From NCBI GenBank assembly GCA_038241115.1, contig JBBRGA010000074.1, positions 1-17,125 of the forward strand: a stretch of DNA of 17,125 nucleotides, given 5' to 3'. A program made the position numbers and the translations under genes. Shown here in pieces: positions 4,448-13,582 of this stretch (the stretch's first letter is position 1; every line of letters starts with the position of its first letter). Origin of the DNA: JANYJJ01 sp038241115 (GTDB lineage: Bacteria > Pseudomonadota > Gammaproteobacteria > Burkholderiales > Burkholderiaceae_C). The notes beneath the pieces are model-generated. The model saw only the letters and a program-made list of their open reading frames with translations, did not search any database and was not told where the DNA came from.

Positions 4448-7400
4448 ATGGCGCAACATTCCACCCCTTACAGCTTCACCGAACGCAAGCGAATTCGCAA
4501 AAGCTTCGGTAAACGTGAAAGTGTCCTGAAGGTTCCTTACCTTCTGACGATGCAGCAGGAGTCCTACATCGCCTTCTTGCAAAAGGATGTGCCACCGATG
4601 AAGCGCAAGCCCGAAGGCTTGCAGGCTGCCTTCTTGTCGGCTTTCCCGATCGTTTCGCACAACGGTTTCGTGGAAATGAAGTTTATTGAATTCAACATGG
4701 CCAAGCCCGCGTTCGACACGCGTGAGTGTCAAGTTCGTGGCTTGACTTATGCCGCCGCGGTGCGCGCCAAGTTGCAAATGATCATCTACGACCGCGAGTC
4801 GCCTCAAGCGAAAACGGTTCGCGAGATCAAAGAGCAAGAGGTCTACATGGGCGAAATTCCGCTCATGACCGAGTATGGCTCTTTCATCGTGAACGGCACT
4901 GAGCGCGTGATCGTGTCTCAGCTTCACCGCTCGCCAGGCGTGTTCTTTGAGCACGACAAAGGCAAAACCCACTCCAGTGGCAAGTTGCTGTTCAGTGCCC
5001 GCGTGATTCCTTACCGCGGCTCGTGGCTCGACTTTGAATTCGACCCGAAGGACATCTTGTACTTCCGCGTCGACCGCCGCCGCAAGATGCCAGTGACGAT
5101 TTTGCTGAAGGCCATCGGTTTGAACCCAGAGTCCATCCTGGCGCACTTCTTTGTGTTCGACAATTTCCGCTTGATGGACTCGGGCGCGCAAATGGAATTT
5201 GTGGCCGACCGCTTGCGCGGCGAAATTGCGCGCTTCGACATCACTGACAAAAACGGTGTGGTCGTGGTCGAAAAAGACAAGCGCATCACCGCGCGTCATA
5301 CCCGCACGCTGGAAACCACCGAGACGAAATTCATCAGCGTGCCGGAAGACTATTTGGCAGGCCGCAATTTGGCCCGCAACGTGGTCGACGCCGACACCGG
5401 TGAAATTTTGGCCAAGGCGAACGATGAGCTGACCGAAGCCTTGCTGAAGAAGTTGCGCGTGGCAGGCATCAAGGAAATTCCTTGCCTGTACACCAACGAG
5501 CTCGACGAAGGTGCCTACATTTCGCAGACCTTGGCGTCGGACGAAACCGCCGACCAGTTGGCCGCGCGCGTGGCCATCTACCGCATGATGCGTCCCGGCG
5601 AGCCGCCGACCGAAGACGCGGTTGAGGCTTTATTCCACCGCTTGTTCTACAACCCCGACACCTACGACTTGTCGCGCGTGGGCCGCATGAAGTTCAACGC
5701 CCGAGTCGGCCGCAACGCTGCCGAAGGTTCGATGACGCTGGCCAATGAAGACATCCTTGACGTGGTGAAAATCCTGGTCGAGCTGCGCAATGGTCGCGGT
5801 GAAGTGGACGACATTGACCACTTGGGCAACCGGCGCGTGCGCTGCGTCGGCGAGCTGGCGGAAAACCAGTACCGCTCAGGTTTGGCCCGCATCGAGAAAG
5901 CAGTGAAAGAGCGTTTGGGCCAAGCTGAAACCGAAGCCTTGATGCCGCACGACCTCATCAACTCCAAACCGATTTCGGCCGCGTTGAAAGAGTTCTTCGG
6001 TGCCTCGCAGTTGTCGCAGTTCATGGACCAAACCAATCCCTTGTCCGAGATCACGCACAAGCGTCGTGTCTCGGCCCTTGGGCCTGGCGGATTGACCCGT
6101 GAACGGGCCGGCTTTGAAGTGCGCGACGTGCACCCCACGCACTACGGCCGTGTCTGCCCGATTGAGACGCCTGAAGGTCCGAACATCGGCCTGATCAATT
6201 CGCTGGCGCTGTATGCGCAGTTGAACGAATACGGCTTCCTGGAAACACCGTACCGCCGCGTGGCTGACGGCAAGGTGACGATGAATATCGATTACCTGTC
6301 GGCCATCGAAGAAGGCAAGTACGTGATCGCTCAAGCCAGCGCTACGCTGGACGCAGAAGGTCGTTTGATTGACGAACTCGTCAGTGCGCGCGACAACGGC
6401 GAGTCGATCTTGACCTCGGCCGAGCGCATCCAGTACATGGACGTGGCACCGACGCAAATCGTCTCGGTGGCCGCATCGTTGGTGCCATTCTTGGAGCACG
6501 ACGACGCCAACCGCGCGTTGATGGGCGCCAACATGCAGCGCCAAGCGGTGCCAACGTTGCGCCCTGAAAAAGCGCTGGTCGGCACCGGCGTTGAGCGCGT
6601 AGCCGCGAAGGACTCGGGCACCGTGGTGGCTGCCAAGCGCGGCGGTGTGGTCGACTATGTCGACACCAACCGTATCGTGATTCGCGTGAACGACAAAGAA
6701 ACGGTGGCTGGTGAAGTGTGTGTAGACATCTACAACCTCATCAAATATCAGCGTTCCAACCAGAACACCAACATTCACCAGCGCCCGATCGTCAAGCGCG
6801 GTGACAAGGTGGAAGCCGAAGACATCATTGCTGACGGCGCTTCGACCGACATGGGCGAGCTGGCACTGGGCCAGAACATGCTCGTCGCCTTCATGCCTTG
6901 GAACGGATACAACTTTGAAGACTCCATCCTCATCAGCGAACGCGTGATTGCCGACGACCGCTACACCTCGATTCACATCGAGGAACTGGTGGTCATGGCA
7001 CGTGATACCAAGTTGGGCTCGGAAGAAATCACGCGTGACATCCCGAACTTGAGCGAGCAGCAATTGGCCCGCCTCGATGAATCGGGCATCGTCTACGTCG
7101 GTGCTGAAGTCAATCCTGGCGACACGCTGGTCGGCAAGGTCACGCCGAAAGGCGAGACCACGCTGACACCTGAAGAGAAGCTGCTTCGCGCCATCTTCGG
7201 CGAGAAGGCTTCTGACGTGAAAGACACCTCGCTGCGTGTTGATCAAGGCACCAACGGCACCGTGATTGACGTGCAAGTCTTCACCCGTGAAGGCATCGTG
7301 CGCGACAAGCGCGCCCAGCAGATCATCGACGATGAACTGAAGCGTTACCGTCTGGATTTGAACGACCAGCTTCGCATCGTTGAAGCCGACGCGTTTGACC

Positions 7401-8572
7401 GGATCGAGAAGCTGCTGAACGGGAAAATTGCCAACGGCGGCCCGCAGAAGATCGCCAAAGGCACCGCCATCGACAAGGCCTACCTGGCCAGCGTTGAGAA
7501 GTACCACTGGTTTGACATTCGTCCGGCAGAAGACGAGGTGGCCAACCAACTGGAAAGCATCAAGAACTCGCTCGAGCAAACGCGCCACAGCTTCGACCTC
7601 GCGTTCGAAGAAAAGCGCAAAAAGCTCACGCAGGGCGACGAGCTGCCAGCTGGCGTGTTGAAGATGGTCAAGGTGTATTTGGCGGTGAAACGTCGCTTGC
7701 AACCCGGTGACAAGATGGCCGGTCGTCACGGCAACAAAGGTGTGGTCTCTAAGATTGCGCCGGTCGAAGACATGCCTTACATGGCCGACGGCACACCGTG
7801 CGACATCGTGCTGAATCCGCTGGGTGTGCCATCGCGCATGAACGTCGGTCAGGTGTTGGAAGTGCACTTGGGCTGGGCAGGCAAGGGCATCGGCCAGCGC
7901 ATTGGCAACATGCTGCAAGAGCACGTCAAAGTGGCTGAGCTGCGCAAGTTCTTGGACGAGCTGTACAACAAGTCGGGAGGCAAGACCGAACGCTTGGATC
8001 ATCTCAGTGACGCCGAAATCTTGGAAATGTCAGCAAACCTGACCAACGGCGTGCCATTTGCGACGCCGGTGTTTGACGGGGCCGCCGAAGAAGAAATTCG
8101 CGGCATGTTGAAGTTGGCTTACCCCGACGATATCGCCAAGGCCAAAGGTTTGACGAGCACCCGCACCCAAGCCACGCTGCACGACGGTCGCACCGGCGAC
8201 GCCTTCGAGCGTCCGGTCACCATCGGCTACATGCACGTGCTGAAGTTGCACCACTTGGTGGACGACAAGATGCACGCTCGCTCGACCGGGCCTTACAGCT
8301 TGGTCACGCAGCAACCACTGGGCGGCAAAGCCCAGTTCGGTGGCCAGCGTTTCGGCGAGATGGAATGCTGGGCGCTGGAAGCCTACGGCGCGTCCTACAC
8401 CTTGCAAGAAATGTTGACGGTCAAGTCAGACGACGTGAACGGTCGCACCAAGGTGTACGAGTCCATTGTCAAAGGCGAGCACGCCATCGAAGCCGGCATG
8501 CCGGAATCTTTCAATGTCTTGGTCAAAGAGATCCGTTCTCTGGGCATCGACATTGAGTTGGAAAAGAACTAA
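4448..8572 (+). CDS. rpoB: DNA-directed RNA polymerase subunit beta
   Basis: The beta subunit forms, with beta', the active-site cleft of RNA polymerase. The 1374-residue product begins MAQHSTPYSFTERKRIRKSFG and is slightly longer than the 1342-residue E. coli protein. The rifampicin pocket is intact: QLSQFMDQTNPLSEITHKRR, with D527, H537 and S542 equal to E. coli D516, H526 and S531 (offset +11). The active-centre motif GDKMAGRHGNKG holds lysines 1089 and 1097, equal to E. coli K1065 and K1073. The protein ends GIDIELEKN. GGAG (4433-4436) lies 11 bases before the ATG. rpoC starts 11 bases after the stop. No rifampicin-resistance substitution is seen at the usual positions. Confidence 0.99.
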   Translation: MAQHSTPYSFTERKRIRKSFGKRESVLKVPYLLTMQQESYIAFLQKDVPPMKRKPEGLQAAFLSAFPIVSHNGFVEMKFIEFNMAKPAFDTRECQVRGLTYAAAVRAKLQMIIYDRESPQAKTVREIKEQEVYMGEIPLMTEYGSFIVNGTERVIVSQLHRSPGVFFEHDKGKTHSSGKLLFSARVIPYRGSWLDFEFDPKDILYFRVDRRRKMPVTILLKAIGLNPESILAHFFVFDNFRLMDSGAQMEFVADRLRGEIARFDITDKNGVVVVEKDKRITARHTRTLETTETKFISVPEDYLAGRNLARNVVDADTGEILAKANDELTEALLKKLRVAGIKEIPCLYTNELDEGAYISQTLASDETADQLAARVAIYRMMRPGEPPTEDAVEALFHRLFYNPDTYDLSRVGRMKFNARVGRNAAEGSMTLANEDILDVVKILVELRNGRGEVDDIDHLGNRRVRCVGELAENQYRSGLARIEKAVKERLGQAETEALMPHDLINSKPISAALKEFFGASQLSQFMDQTNPLSEITHKRRVSALGPGGLTRERAGFEVRDVHPTHYGRVCPIETPEGPNIGLINSLALYAQLNEYGFLETPYRRVADGKVTMNIDYLSAIEEGKYVIAQASATLDAEGRLIDELVSARDNGESILTSAERIQYMDVAPTQIVSVAASLVPFLEHDDANRALMGANMQRQAVPTLRPEKALVGTGVERVAAKDSGTVVAAKRGGVVDYVDTNRIVIRVNDKETVAGEVCVDIYNLIKYQRSNQNTNIHQRPIVKRGDKVEAEDIIADGASTDMGELALGQNMLVAFMPWNGYNFEDSILISERVIADDRYTSIHIEELVVMARDTKLGSEEITRDIPNLSEQQLARLDESGIVYVGAEVNPGDTLVGKVTPKGETTLTPEEKLLRAIFGEKASDVKDTSLRVDQGTNGTVIDVQVFTREGIVRDKRAQQIIDDELKRYRLDLNDQLRIVEADAFDRIEKLLNGKIANGGPQKIAKGTAIDKAYLASVEKYHWFDIRPAEDEVANQLESIKNSLEQTRHSFDLAFEEKRKKLTQGDELPAGVLKMVKVYLAVKRRLQPGDKMAGRHGNKGVVSKIAPVEDMPYMADGTPCDIVLNPLGVPSRMNVGQVLEVHLGWAGKGIGQRIGNMLQEHVKVAELRKFLDELYNKSGGKTERLDHLSDAEILEMSANLTNGVPFATPVFDGAAEEEIRGMLKLAYPDDIAKAKGLTSTRTQATLHDGRTGDAFERPVTIGYMHVLKLHHLVDDKMHARSTGPYSLVTQQPLGGKAQFGGQRFGEMECWALEAYGASYTLQEMLTVKSDDVNGRTKVYESIVKGEHAIEAGMPESFNVLVKEIRSLGIDIELEKN

Positions 8573-8583
8573 GGAGCGCACGC

Positions 8584-11500
8584 ATGAAAGGTTTACTCGA
8601 TCTATTCAAGCAATTCACCCCGGACGAGCATTTCGATGCCATCCGGATTGGCCTGGCCTCACCGGAAAAAATCCGCAGCTGGTCTTTCGGCGAAGTCAAA
8701 AAGCCCGAGACCATCAACTACCGCACCTTCAAGCCTGAGCGCGACGGTCTGTTCTGCGCCAAGATCTTTGGCCCGATCAAAGACTATGAATGCCTGTGTG
8801 GCAAATACAAACGCCTGAAACACCGCGGCGTCATTTGTGAGAAGTGCGGCGTTGAAGTCACGCAAACCAAGGTTCGCCGCGACCGCATGGGTCACATCGA
8901 CCTGGCCGCACCGTGCGCTCACATTTGGTTCTTGAAATCGCTGCCGTCGCGTTTGGGCCTGGTGCTTGACATGACGCTGCGCGACATCGAACGCGTGCTG
9001 TACTTTGAAGCTTATGTGGTGGTCGATCCCGGCATGACCCCGCTGAAGAAATTCAGCATCATGTCGGAAGACGACTTCGACGCGAAACGCACCGAGTTCG
9101 GTGACGAGTTCGTCGCCTTGATGGGTGCCGAAGGTGTGCGCAAGTTGCTCGAAGAAATTGACCTCGACGCCGAGATTGAGCGCCTGCGCGGCGACATGAC
9201 CGGTTCTGAGCTCAAGGTCAAGAAAAATTCCAAGCGCCTCAAGGTGATGGAAGCCTTCAAGAAGTCAGGCATCAAACCGCAGTGGATGGTGCTCAGCGTG
9301 CTGCCCGTGTTGCCGCCGGACTTGCGTCCGCTGGTGCCGCTGGACGGCGGTCGCTTTGCCACGTCTGACCTGAACGACTTGTATCGCCGCGTCATCAACC
9401 GTAACAACCGCTTGGCGCGTTTGTTGGAGTTGAAGGCCCCGGAAATCATCGTGCGCAACGAGAAGCGAATGCTGCAAGAGGCGGTTGATTCGCTGCTGGA
9501 CAACGGCCGTCGCGGCAAAGCCATGACGGGTGCCAACAAGCGCGCGCTCAAGTCGCTGGCCGACATGATCAAAGGCAAGAGCGGTCGTTTCCGCCAGAAC
9601 TTGCTGGGCAAGCGCGTCGACTACTCAGGCCGCTCGGTGATCGTGGTGGGCCCGACGCTCAAGCTACATCAGTGCGGTTTGCCGAAGTTGATGGCGCTGG
9701 AATTGTTCAAGCCTTTCATCTTCTCGCGTCTGGAAGCCATGGGCATCGCCACCACCATCAAGGCGGCGAAGAAGGAAGTTGAAGCAGCCACACCCGTGGT
9801 CTGGGACATTTTGGAAGAGGTCATCAAAGAACATCCGGTGATGCTGAACCGTGCGCCCACGCTGCACCGTCTGGGCATCCAGGCGTTTGAGCCGGTGCTC
9901 ACCGAGGGCAAGGCCATTCAGTTGCACCCGCTGGTTTGCTCGGCTTTCAACGCCGACTTCGACGGCGATCAAATGGCCGTGCACGTGCCACTGTCGATCG
10001 AAGCGCAAATGGAAGCGCGCACCTTGATGCTGGCCTCGAACAACATCTTGTTCCCGGCCAACGGCGAGCCGTCGATCGTTCCGTCGCAAGACGTGGTGCT
10101 GGGCTTGTACTACGCCACCCGCGACCGGATCAATGCCAAAGGCGAAGGCCTGATTTTCTCGGACACGACAGAAGTTCAGCGCGCGCTTGACAACGACGTG
10201 GTGGAAATCACTACCAAGGTGTCGGTGCGCCTGACCGAGCACACCAAGAACAAAGAAACCGGTGAGTTCACTGCCACCACCACTTTGACCGACACTACCG
10301 TAGGCCGTGCTTTGTTGAGCGAAATCTTGCCCAAGGGCTTGCCTTTCAGCAACATCAACAAGGCGCTGAAGAAGAAGGAAATTTCTCGCCTCATCAACAC
10401 TTCATTCCGCAAGTGCGGTCTGAAGGAAACCGTGGTGTTTGCCGACAAGCTTTTGCAGGCGGGTTTCCGTCTGGCCACGCGTGCCGGCATCTCCATCTGC
10501 ATCGACGACATGTTGGTGCCGAAAGAGAAGCCCGCGTTGATTGAGCGCGCTGAAAAAGAAGTCAAAGAAATCGAGCAGCAGTACGTCTCGGGCTTGGTGA
10601 CTTCAGGCGAGCGCTACAACAAAGTGGTCGATATTTGGGGCAAGACGGGCGACGAAGTTGGCAAGGTCATGATGAGCCAGCTGTCCAAGCAAAAGACAGT
10701 CGACCGTCACGGCAAAACCGTGGACCAAGAGTCGTTCAACTCCATCTACATGATGGCCGATTCAGGCGCTCGCGGTTCAGCGGCGCAGATTCGCCAGCTG
10801 GCTGGCATGCGCGGTTTGATGGCCAAGCCTGACGGCTCCATCATCGAAACGCCCATCACGGCCAATTTCCGTGAGGGTCTGAACGTATTGCAGTACTTCA
10901 TCTCCACGCACGGTGCTCGAAAAGGTCTGGCCGACACGGCATTGAAGACCGCCAACTCGGGCTACCTGACACGTCGATTGGTCGACGTGACGCAAGACTT
11001 GGTGGTTCAAGAAGAAGACTGCGGTACGCAAAACGGCATGAATCAGCGCGCCTTGGTTGAAGGCGGCGAAGTGATCGACAGCTTGCGCGACCGTATTTTG
11101 GGTCGCGTCACCGCCATCGAAGTGCTGCACCCTGAGACGCAAGAAATGTTGCTCGGTGCGGGCGAAATGCTCGACGAAGATGTCTTGGACGTGCTCGAAG
11201 CAGCAGGCGTGGACGAGGTGAAGGTTCGCACCGCACTGACCTGTGCCACGCGCTTTGGCATTTGCGCCAAGTGTTACGGCCGAGACTTGGGCCGAGGCGG
11301 TCTGATCAACGTCGGCGAAGCCATTGGTGTGATCGCGGCGCAGTCCATTGGCGAGCCCGGCACGCTGTTGACCATGCGCACCTTCCACATCGGCGGTGCG
11401 GCATCGCGCGCCGCGGTGGCGTCCAGTGTGGACGCGAAGAGCGACGGCATCATTGGCTTCAACGCCACGATGCGCTACGTCACCAACGGTAAAGGTGAGT

Positions 11501-12801
11501 TGGTGGTGATTTCCCGCTCAGGCGAAATCACTATTTCCGACCAGCACGGCCGCGAGCGTGAGCGTCACAAAGTGCCTTACGGCGCTTTGCTCAGCATCAA
11601 AGCGGGCCAGCAATTGAAGGCTGGCACCGTATTGGCCAACTGGGACCCGTTGACCCGCCCGATCATCACGGAATTCGCCGGCAAAGCGAAATTCGAGAGC
11701 GTCGAAGAAGGCTTGACCGTTGCCAAGCAGATGGACGAAGTCACTGGCCTGTCCACGCTGGTGGTGATCGACTCCAAGCGTCGCGGCGCGTTGAAAGTGG
11801 TGCGGCCGCAGGTCAAGCTGCTCGACGCGCAAGGCAACGAAGTGAAGATCCCGGGTACCGATCACTCGGTGACCATTGCCTTCCCTGTGGGCTCGTTGAT
11901 CCAGATTCGCGACGGTCAAGATTTGGCGCCGGGCGAAGTGATGGCGCGTATTCCGGTCGAAGGCCAGAAAACACGTGACATCACTGGCGGCTTGCCGCGT
12001 GTGGCCGAGTTGTTCGAAGCCCGCAGTCCGAAAGACGTGGGCACGCTGGCAGAAATCACCGGCACCATCAGCTTCGGTAAAGAAACCAAAGGCAAAAACC
12101 GTCTGCAAATCACCGACCCAGAGGGCAGAGTGCACGAAGAGCTGGTGGCCAAGGAGAAAAACATCCTGGTTCACGAAGGTCAGGTGGTCAACCGTGGTGA
12201 GTTGGTGGTGGACGGATCGGCAGACCCGCAAGACATCTTGCGTCTGTTGGGCATCGAAGAACTGGCGCGCTACATCGTTGACGAAGTGCAGGACGTCTAC
12301 CGCTTGCAGGGTGTGAAGATCAACGACAAGCACATCGAGGTGATCGTTCGCCAGATGCTGCGCCGCGTGCAGATCACCAACCCAGGCGACACAAGCTACA
12401 TCTTGAACGAGCAGGTAGAGCGCTCAGAACTGTTGAACACCAATGACCGCATGGTCGCCGAGGGCAAGATGACGGCGGTTCATGCCGACATACTGCTCGG
12501 CATCACCAAGGCGTCGTTGTCTACCGACAGCTTCATTTCGGCAGCGTCGTTCCAGGAAACTACGCGCGTGCTCACCGAGGCTGCCATCATGGGCAAGCGC
12601 GACGAGCTGCGCGGCTTAAAGGAAAACGTCATCGTCGGTCGCTTGATCCCTGCTGGTACCGGCATGGCCTTCCACAACGCCCGCAAGGCCAAGGAAGAGA
12701 TGGACGACGCAGAGCGCCGCGCAATCGCGACGCAAGAAGCCGAAGACTTGGCAGCCGATCAATTGGCGGCCATCGATGCGGCCAGCGAGACGGCTGAGTA
12801 A
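8584..12801 (+). CDS. rpoC: DNA-directed RNA polymerase subunit beta'
   Basis: The beta' subunit carries the catalytic magnesium and the clamp. The 1405-residue product is two residues shorter than in E. coli. Zinc site 1 is C70, C72, C85 and C88 (CLCGKYKR...CEKC). The catalytic loop NADFDGDQM begins at N456, giving Asp458, 460 and 462. Zinc site 2 is C813, C887, C894 and C897. The trigger-loop region is present (GEPGTLLTMRTFH). AAGGAGC, overlapping the rpoB stop, is a strong ribosome-binding site, so translation is coupled to rpoB. The last 40 residues are acidic and Ala-rich. Transcription ends at a strong two-way terminator 22 bases after the stop. Confidence 0.99.
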   Translation: MKGLLDLFKQFTPDEHFDAIRIGLASPEKIRSWSFGEVKKPETINYRTFKPERDGLFCAKIFGPIKDYECLCGKYKRLKHRGVICEKCGVEVTQTKVRRDRMGHIDLAAPCAHIWFLKSLPSRLGLVLDMTLRDIERVLYFEAYVVVDPGMTPLKKFSIMSEDDFDAKRTEFGDEFVALMGAEGVRKLLEEIDLDAEIERLRGDMTGSELKVKKNSKRLKVMEAFKKSGIKPQWMVLSVLPVLPPDLRPLVPLDGGRFATSDLNDLYRRVINRNNRLARLLELKAPEIIVRNEKRMLQEAVDSLLDNGRRGKAMTGANKRALKSLADMIKGKSGRFRQNLLGKRVDYSGRSVIVVGPTLKLHQCGLPKLMALELFKPFIFSRLEAMGIATTIKAAKKEVEAATPVVWDILEEVIKEHPVMLNRAPTLHRLGIQAFEPVLTEGKAIQLHPLVCSAFNADFDGDQMAVHVPLSIEAQMEARTLMLASNNILFPANGEPSIVPSQDVVLGLYYATRDRINAKGEGLIFSDTTEVQRALDNDVVEITTKVSVRLTEHTKNKETGEFTATTTLTDTTVGRALLSEILPKGLPFSNINKALKKKEISRLINTSFRKCGLKETVVFADKLLQAGFRLATRAGISICIDDMLVPKEKPALIERAEKEVKEIEQQYVSGLVTSGERYNKVVDIWGKTGDEVGKVMMSQLSKQKTVDRHGKTVDQESFNSIYMMADSGARGSAAQIRQLAGMRGLMAKPDGSIIETPITANFREGLNVLQYFISTHGARKGLADTALKTANSGYLTRRLVDVTQDLVVQEEDCGTQNGMNQRALVEGGEVIDSLRDRILGRVTAIEVLHPETQEMLLGAGEMLDEDVLDVLEAAGVDEVKVRTALTCATRFGICAKCYGRDLGRGGLINVGEAIGVIAAQSIGEPGTLLTMRTFHIGGAASRAAVASSVDAKSDGIIGFNATMRYVTNGKGELVVISRSGEITISDQHGRERERHKVPYGALLSIKAGQQLKAGTVLANWDPLTRPIITEFAGKAKFESVEEGLTVAKQMDEVTGLSTLVVIDSKRRGALKVVRPQVKLLDAQGNEVKIPGTDHSVTIAFPVGSLIQIRDGQDLAPGEVMARIPVEGQKTRDITGGLPRVAELFEARSPKDVGTLAEITGTISFGKETKGKNRLQITDPEGRVHEELVAKEKNILVHEGQVVNRGELVVDGSADPQDILRLLGIEELARYIVDEVQDVYRLQGVKINDKHIEVIVRQMLRRVQITNPGDTSYILNEQVERSELLNTNDRMVAEGKMTAVHADILLGITKASLSTDSFISAASFQETTRVLTEAAIMGKRDELRGLKENVIVGRLIPAGTGMAFHNARKAKEEMDDAERRAIATQEAEDLAADQLAAIDAASETAE

Positions 12802-12822
12802 GCGGGACAGCAAGTGCAACTC

Positions 12823-12853
12823 AAAAGGGCGGCTGATTGGCCGCCCTTTTTTT
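12823..12853. terminator. Bidirectional intrinsic terminator between rpoC and the PIN gene
   Basis: GGGCGGC (12827-12833) pairs with GCCGCCC (12840-12846) around TGATTG. The stem is flanked by AAAA on the left and a run of seven T on the right (12847-12853), so it has a U-tract in both orientations. It ends the rpoBC transcript on the plus strand. On the minus strand it lies seven bases past the PIN-gene stop, so it serves both convergent genes. The plus-strand U-tract is the stronger. Confidence 0.93.
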
Positions 12854-12859
12854 ACGTCC

Positions 12860-13336
12860 CTACAAGTTAGGCACCCAAGTTCCTGGGCTGGCAATTCGCA
12901 AGCCGTAATCGAGCGCTTTCTTGCGCAGCTTGAGCACCGCGCGGTCACGCGTGAGCAACCACTGCGCTTGGTTCACCACCGCAAAATCTATGAATTTTTG
13001 ATCGTCGGTATCGGTGCAACGCAGGCGCATGGGGGTGCTCAGCGCAGGCGGATCCGGCAGCACGAGCGCGTGTTCATCCAAAGTTTCCCAGAGCACACTG
13101 AAGTTGGTAGTCCACCGATTCACGACGCCGCGAGTCAGCACATGGCTCAATTCGGCACGCATCGAGGGGCTGGTTAGCAGGCACACGCGTCTATTGAAAA
13201 CAGCATTCTCAATAGCGAGGTAATCTGGATTTTTGAAAACCAACCAATCCAGCACCGCGTTGGTGTCGAGCACCATGCGAGCGGCTTCGGGTGAGGATGC
13301 GGGCGCTGTTGAGTAGCCGCTTGCGGGTGCGTCCAT
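12860..13336 (-). CDS. PIN-domain protein, orphan toxin-like (VapC-related) nuclease
   Basis: The 158-residue product resembles the family annotated as putative toxin-antitoxin toxin component, PIN family (COG1569/TIGR00305), whose members are predicted Mg-dependent RNases. PIN acidic residues are visible: D24 in MVLDTNAVLDWL, E62 in SMRAELSHVL, D112 and D117 in TDTDDQKFIDFA, and D131 in LLTRDRAVLKL. All expected catalytic positions are thus present. Met1 is preceded by no clear ribosome-binding site and by 20 residues rich in Ala, Ser and Pro; Met21 (13274-13276) is an alternative start directly at the domain. No antitoxin gene is recognisable beside it. It is convergent with rpoC and divergent from rpsL. 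Family assignment is good; substrate and toxicity are unknown. Confidence 0.85.
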   Translation of the reverse strand: MDAPASGYSTAPASSPEAARMVLDTNAVLDWLVFKNPDYLAIENAVFNRRVCLLTSPSMRAELSHVLTRGVVNRWTTNFSVLWETLDEHALVLPDPPALSTPMRLRCTDTDDQKFIDFAVVNQAQWLLTRDRAVLKLRKKALDYGLRIASPGTWVPNL

Positions 13337-13344
13337 AACTGCAT

Positions 13345-13350
13345 ATACTA
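13345..13350 (-). promoter_or_regulatory. Possible -10 element for the PIN gene
   Basis: Read on the minus strand, TAGTAT (complement of 13345-13350) lies eight bases before the ATG of the PIN gene. As a -10 element it would place the transcript start at or just before the start codon, giving a leaderless mRNA, which would explain the missing Shine-Dalgarno sequence. No good -35 box is seen at the right distance, so this is a weak call. Confidence 0.25.
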
Positions 13351-13502
13351 GAAGGCTTTTCGGCAGACACTGCTGCGCTCTTTGTCGGGCAGCCCATCAT
13401 GTTGGTCATCAAAGTGATGATCGTCACCATGTTTTCGGGTTGAATTCCATCGGAGTGCTCGACAGGCGAACATCGAAGACAAAACGATATCGAAATATTT
13501 TT

Positions 13503-13556
13503 GTGTGTCTGGCGAGGAAGGTAAAGCCTTCCTGCATCGGACACACTGAGCGTGTG
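13503..13556 (+). promoter_or_regulatory. Folded rpsL leader with alternative hairpins
   Basis: GTGTGTC (13503-13509) pairs with GACACAC (13540-13546), enclosing an inner stem GGAAGG (13516-13521) with CCTTCC (13527-13532). The strand CACAC (13542-13546) can instead pair with GTGTG (13552-13556), so the two folds exclude each other. The element ends 26 bases before the rpsL ATG. A weak -35/-10 pair (TCGAAG, 17 bases, TATTTT) lies just upstream, around 13473-13501. A small 6-bp hairpin also occurs at 13406-13420. The 246-base region 13337-13582 should hold the str operon promoter, but I cannot place it with confidence. Confidence 0.4.
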
Positions 13557-13582
13557 ACTTCAAACGGAAACAAGTTACCTCT

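Noticed and set aside
5876..8002. A 708-residue minus-strand open frame opposite rpoB.
   Set aside because: It is a long antisense shadow caused by codon bias in a GC-rich gene. It is His/Val/Gln-rich, has no recognisable domain, and rpoB is certain on the other strand.
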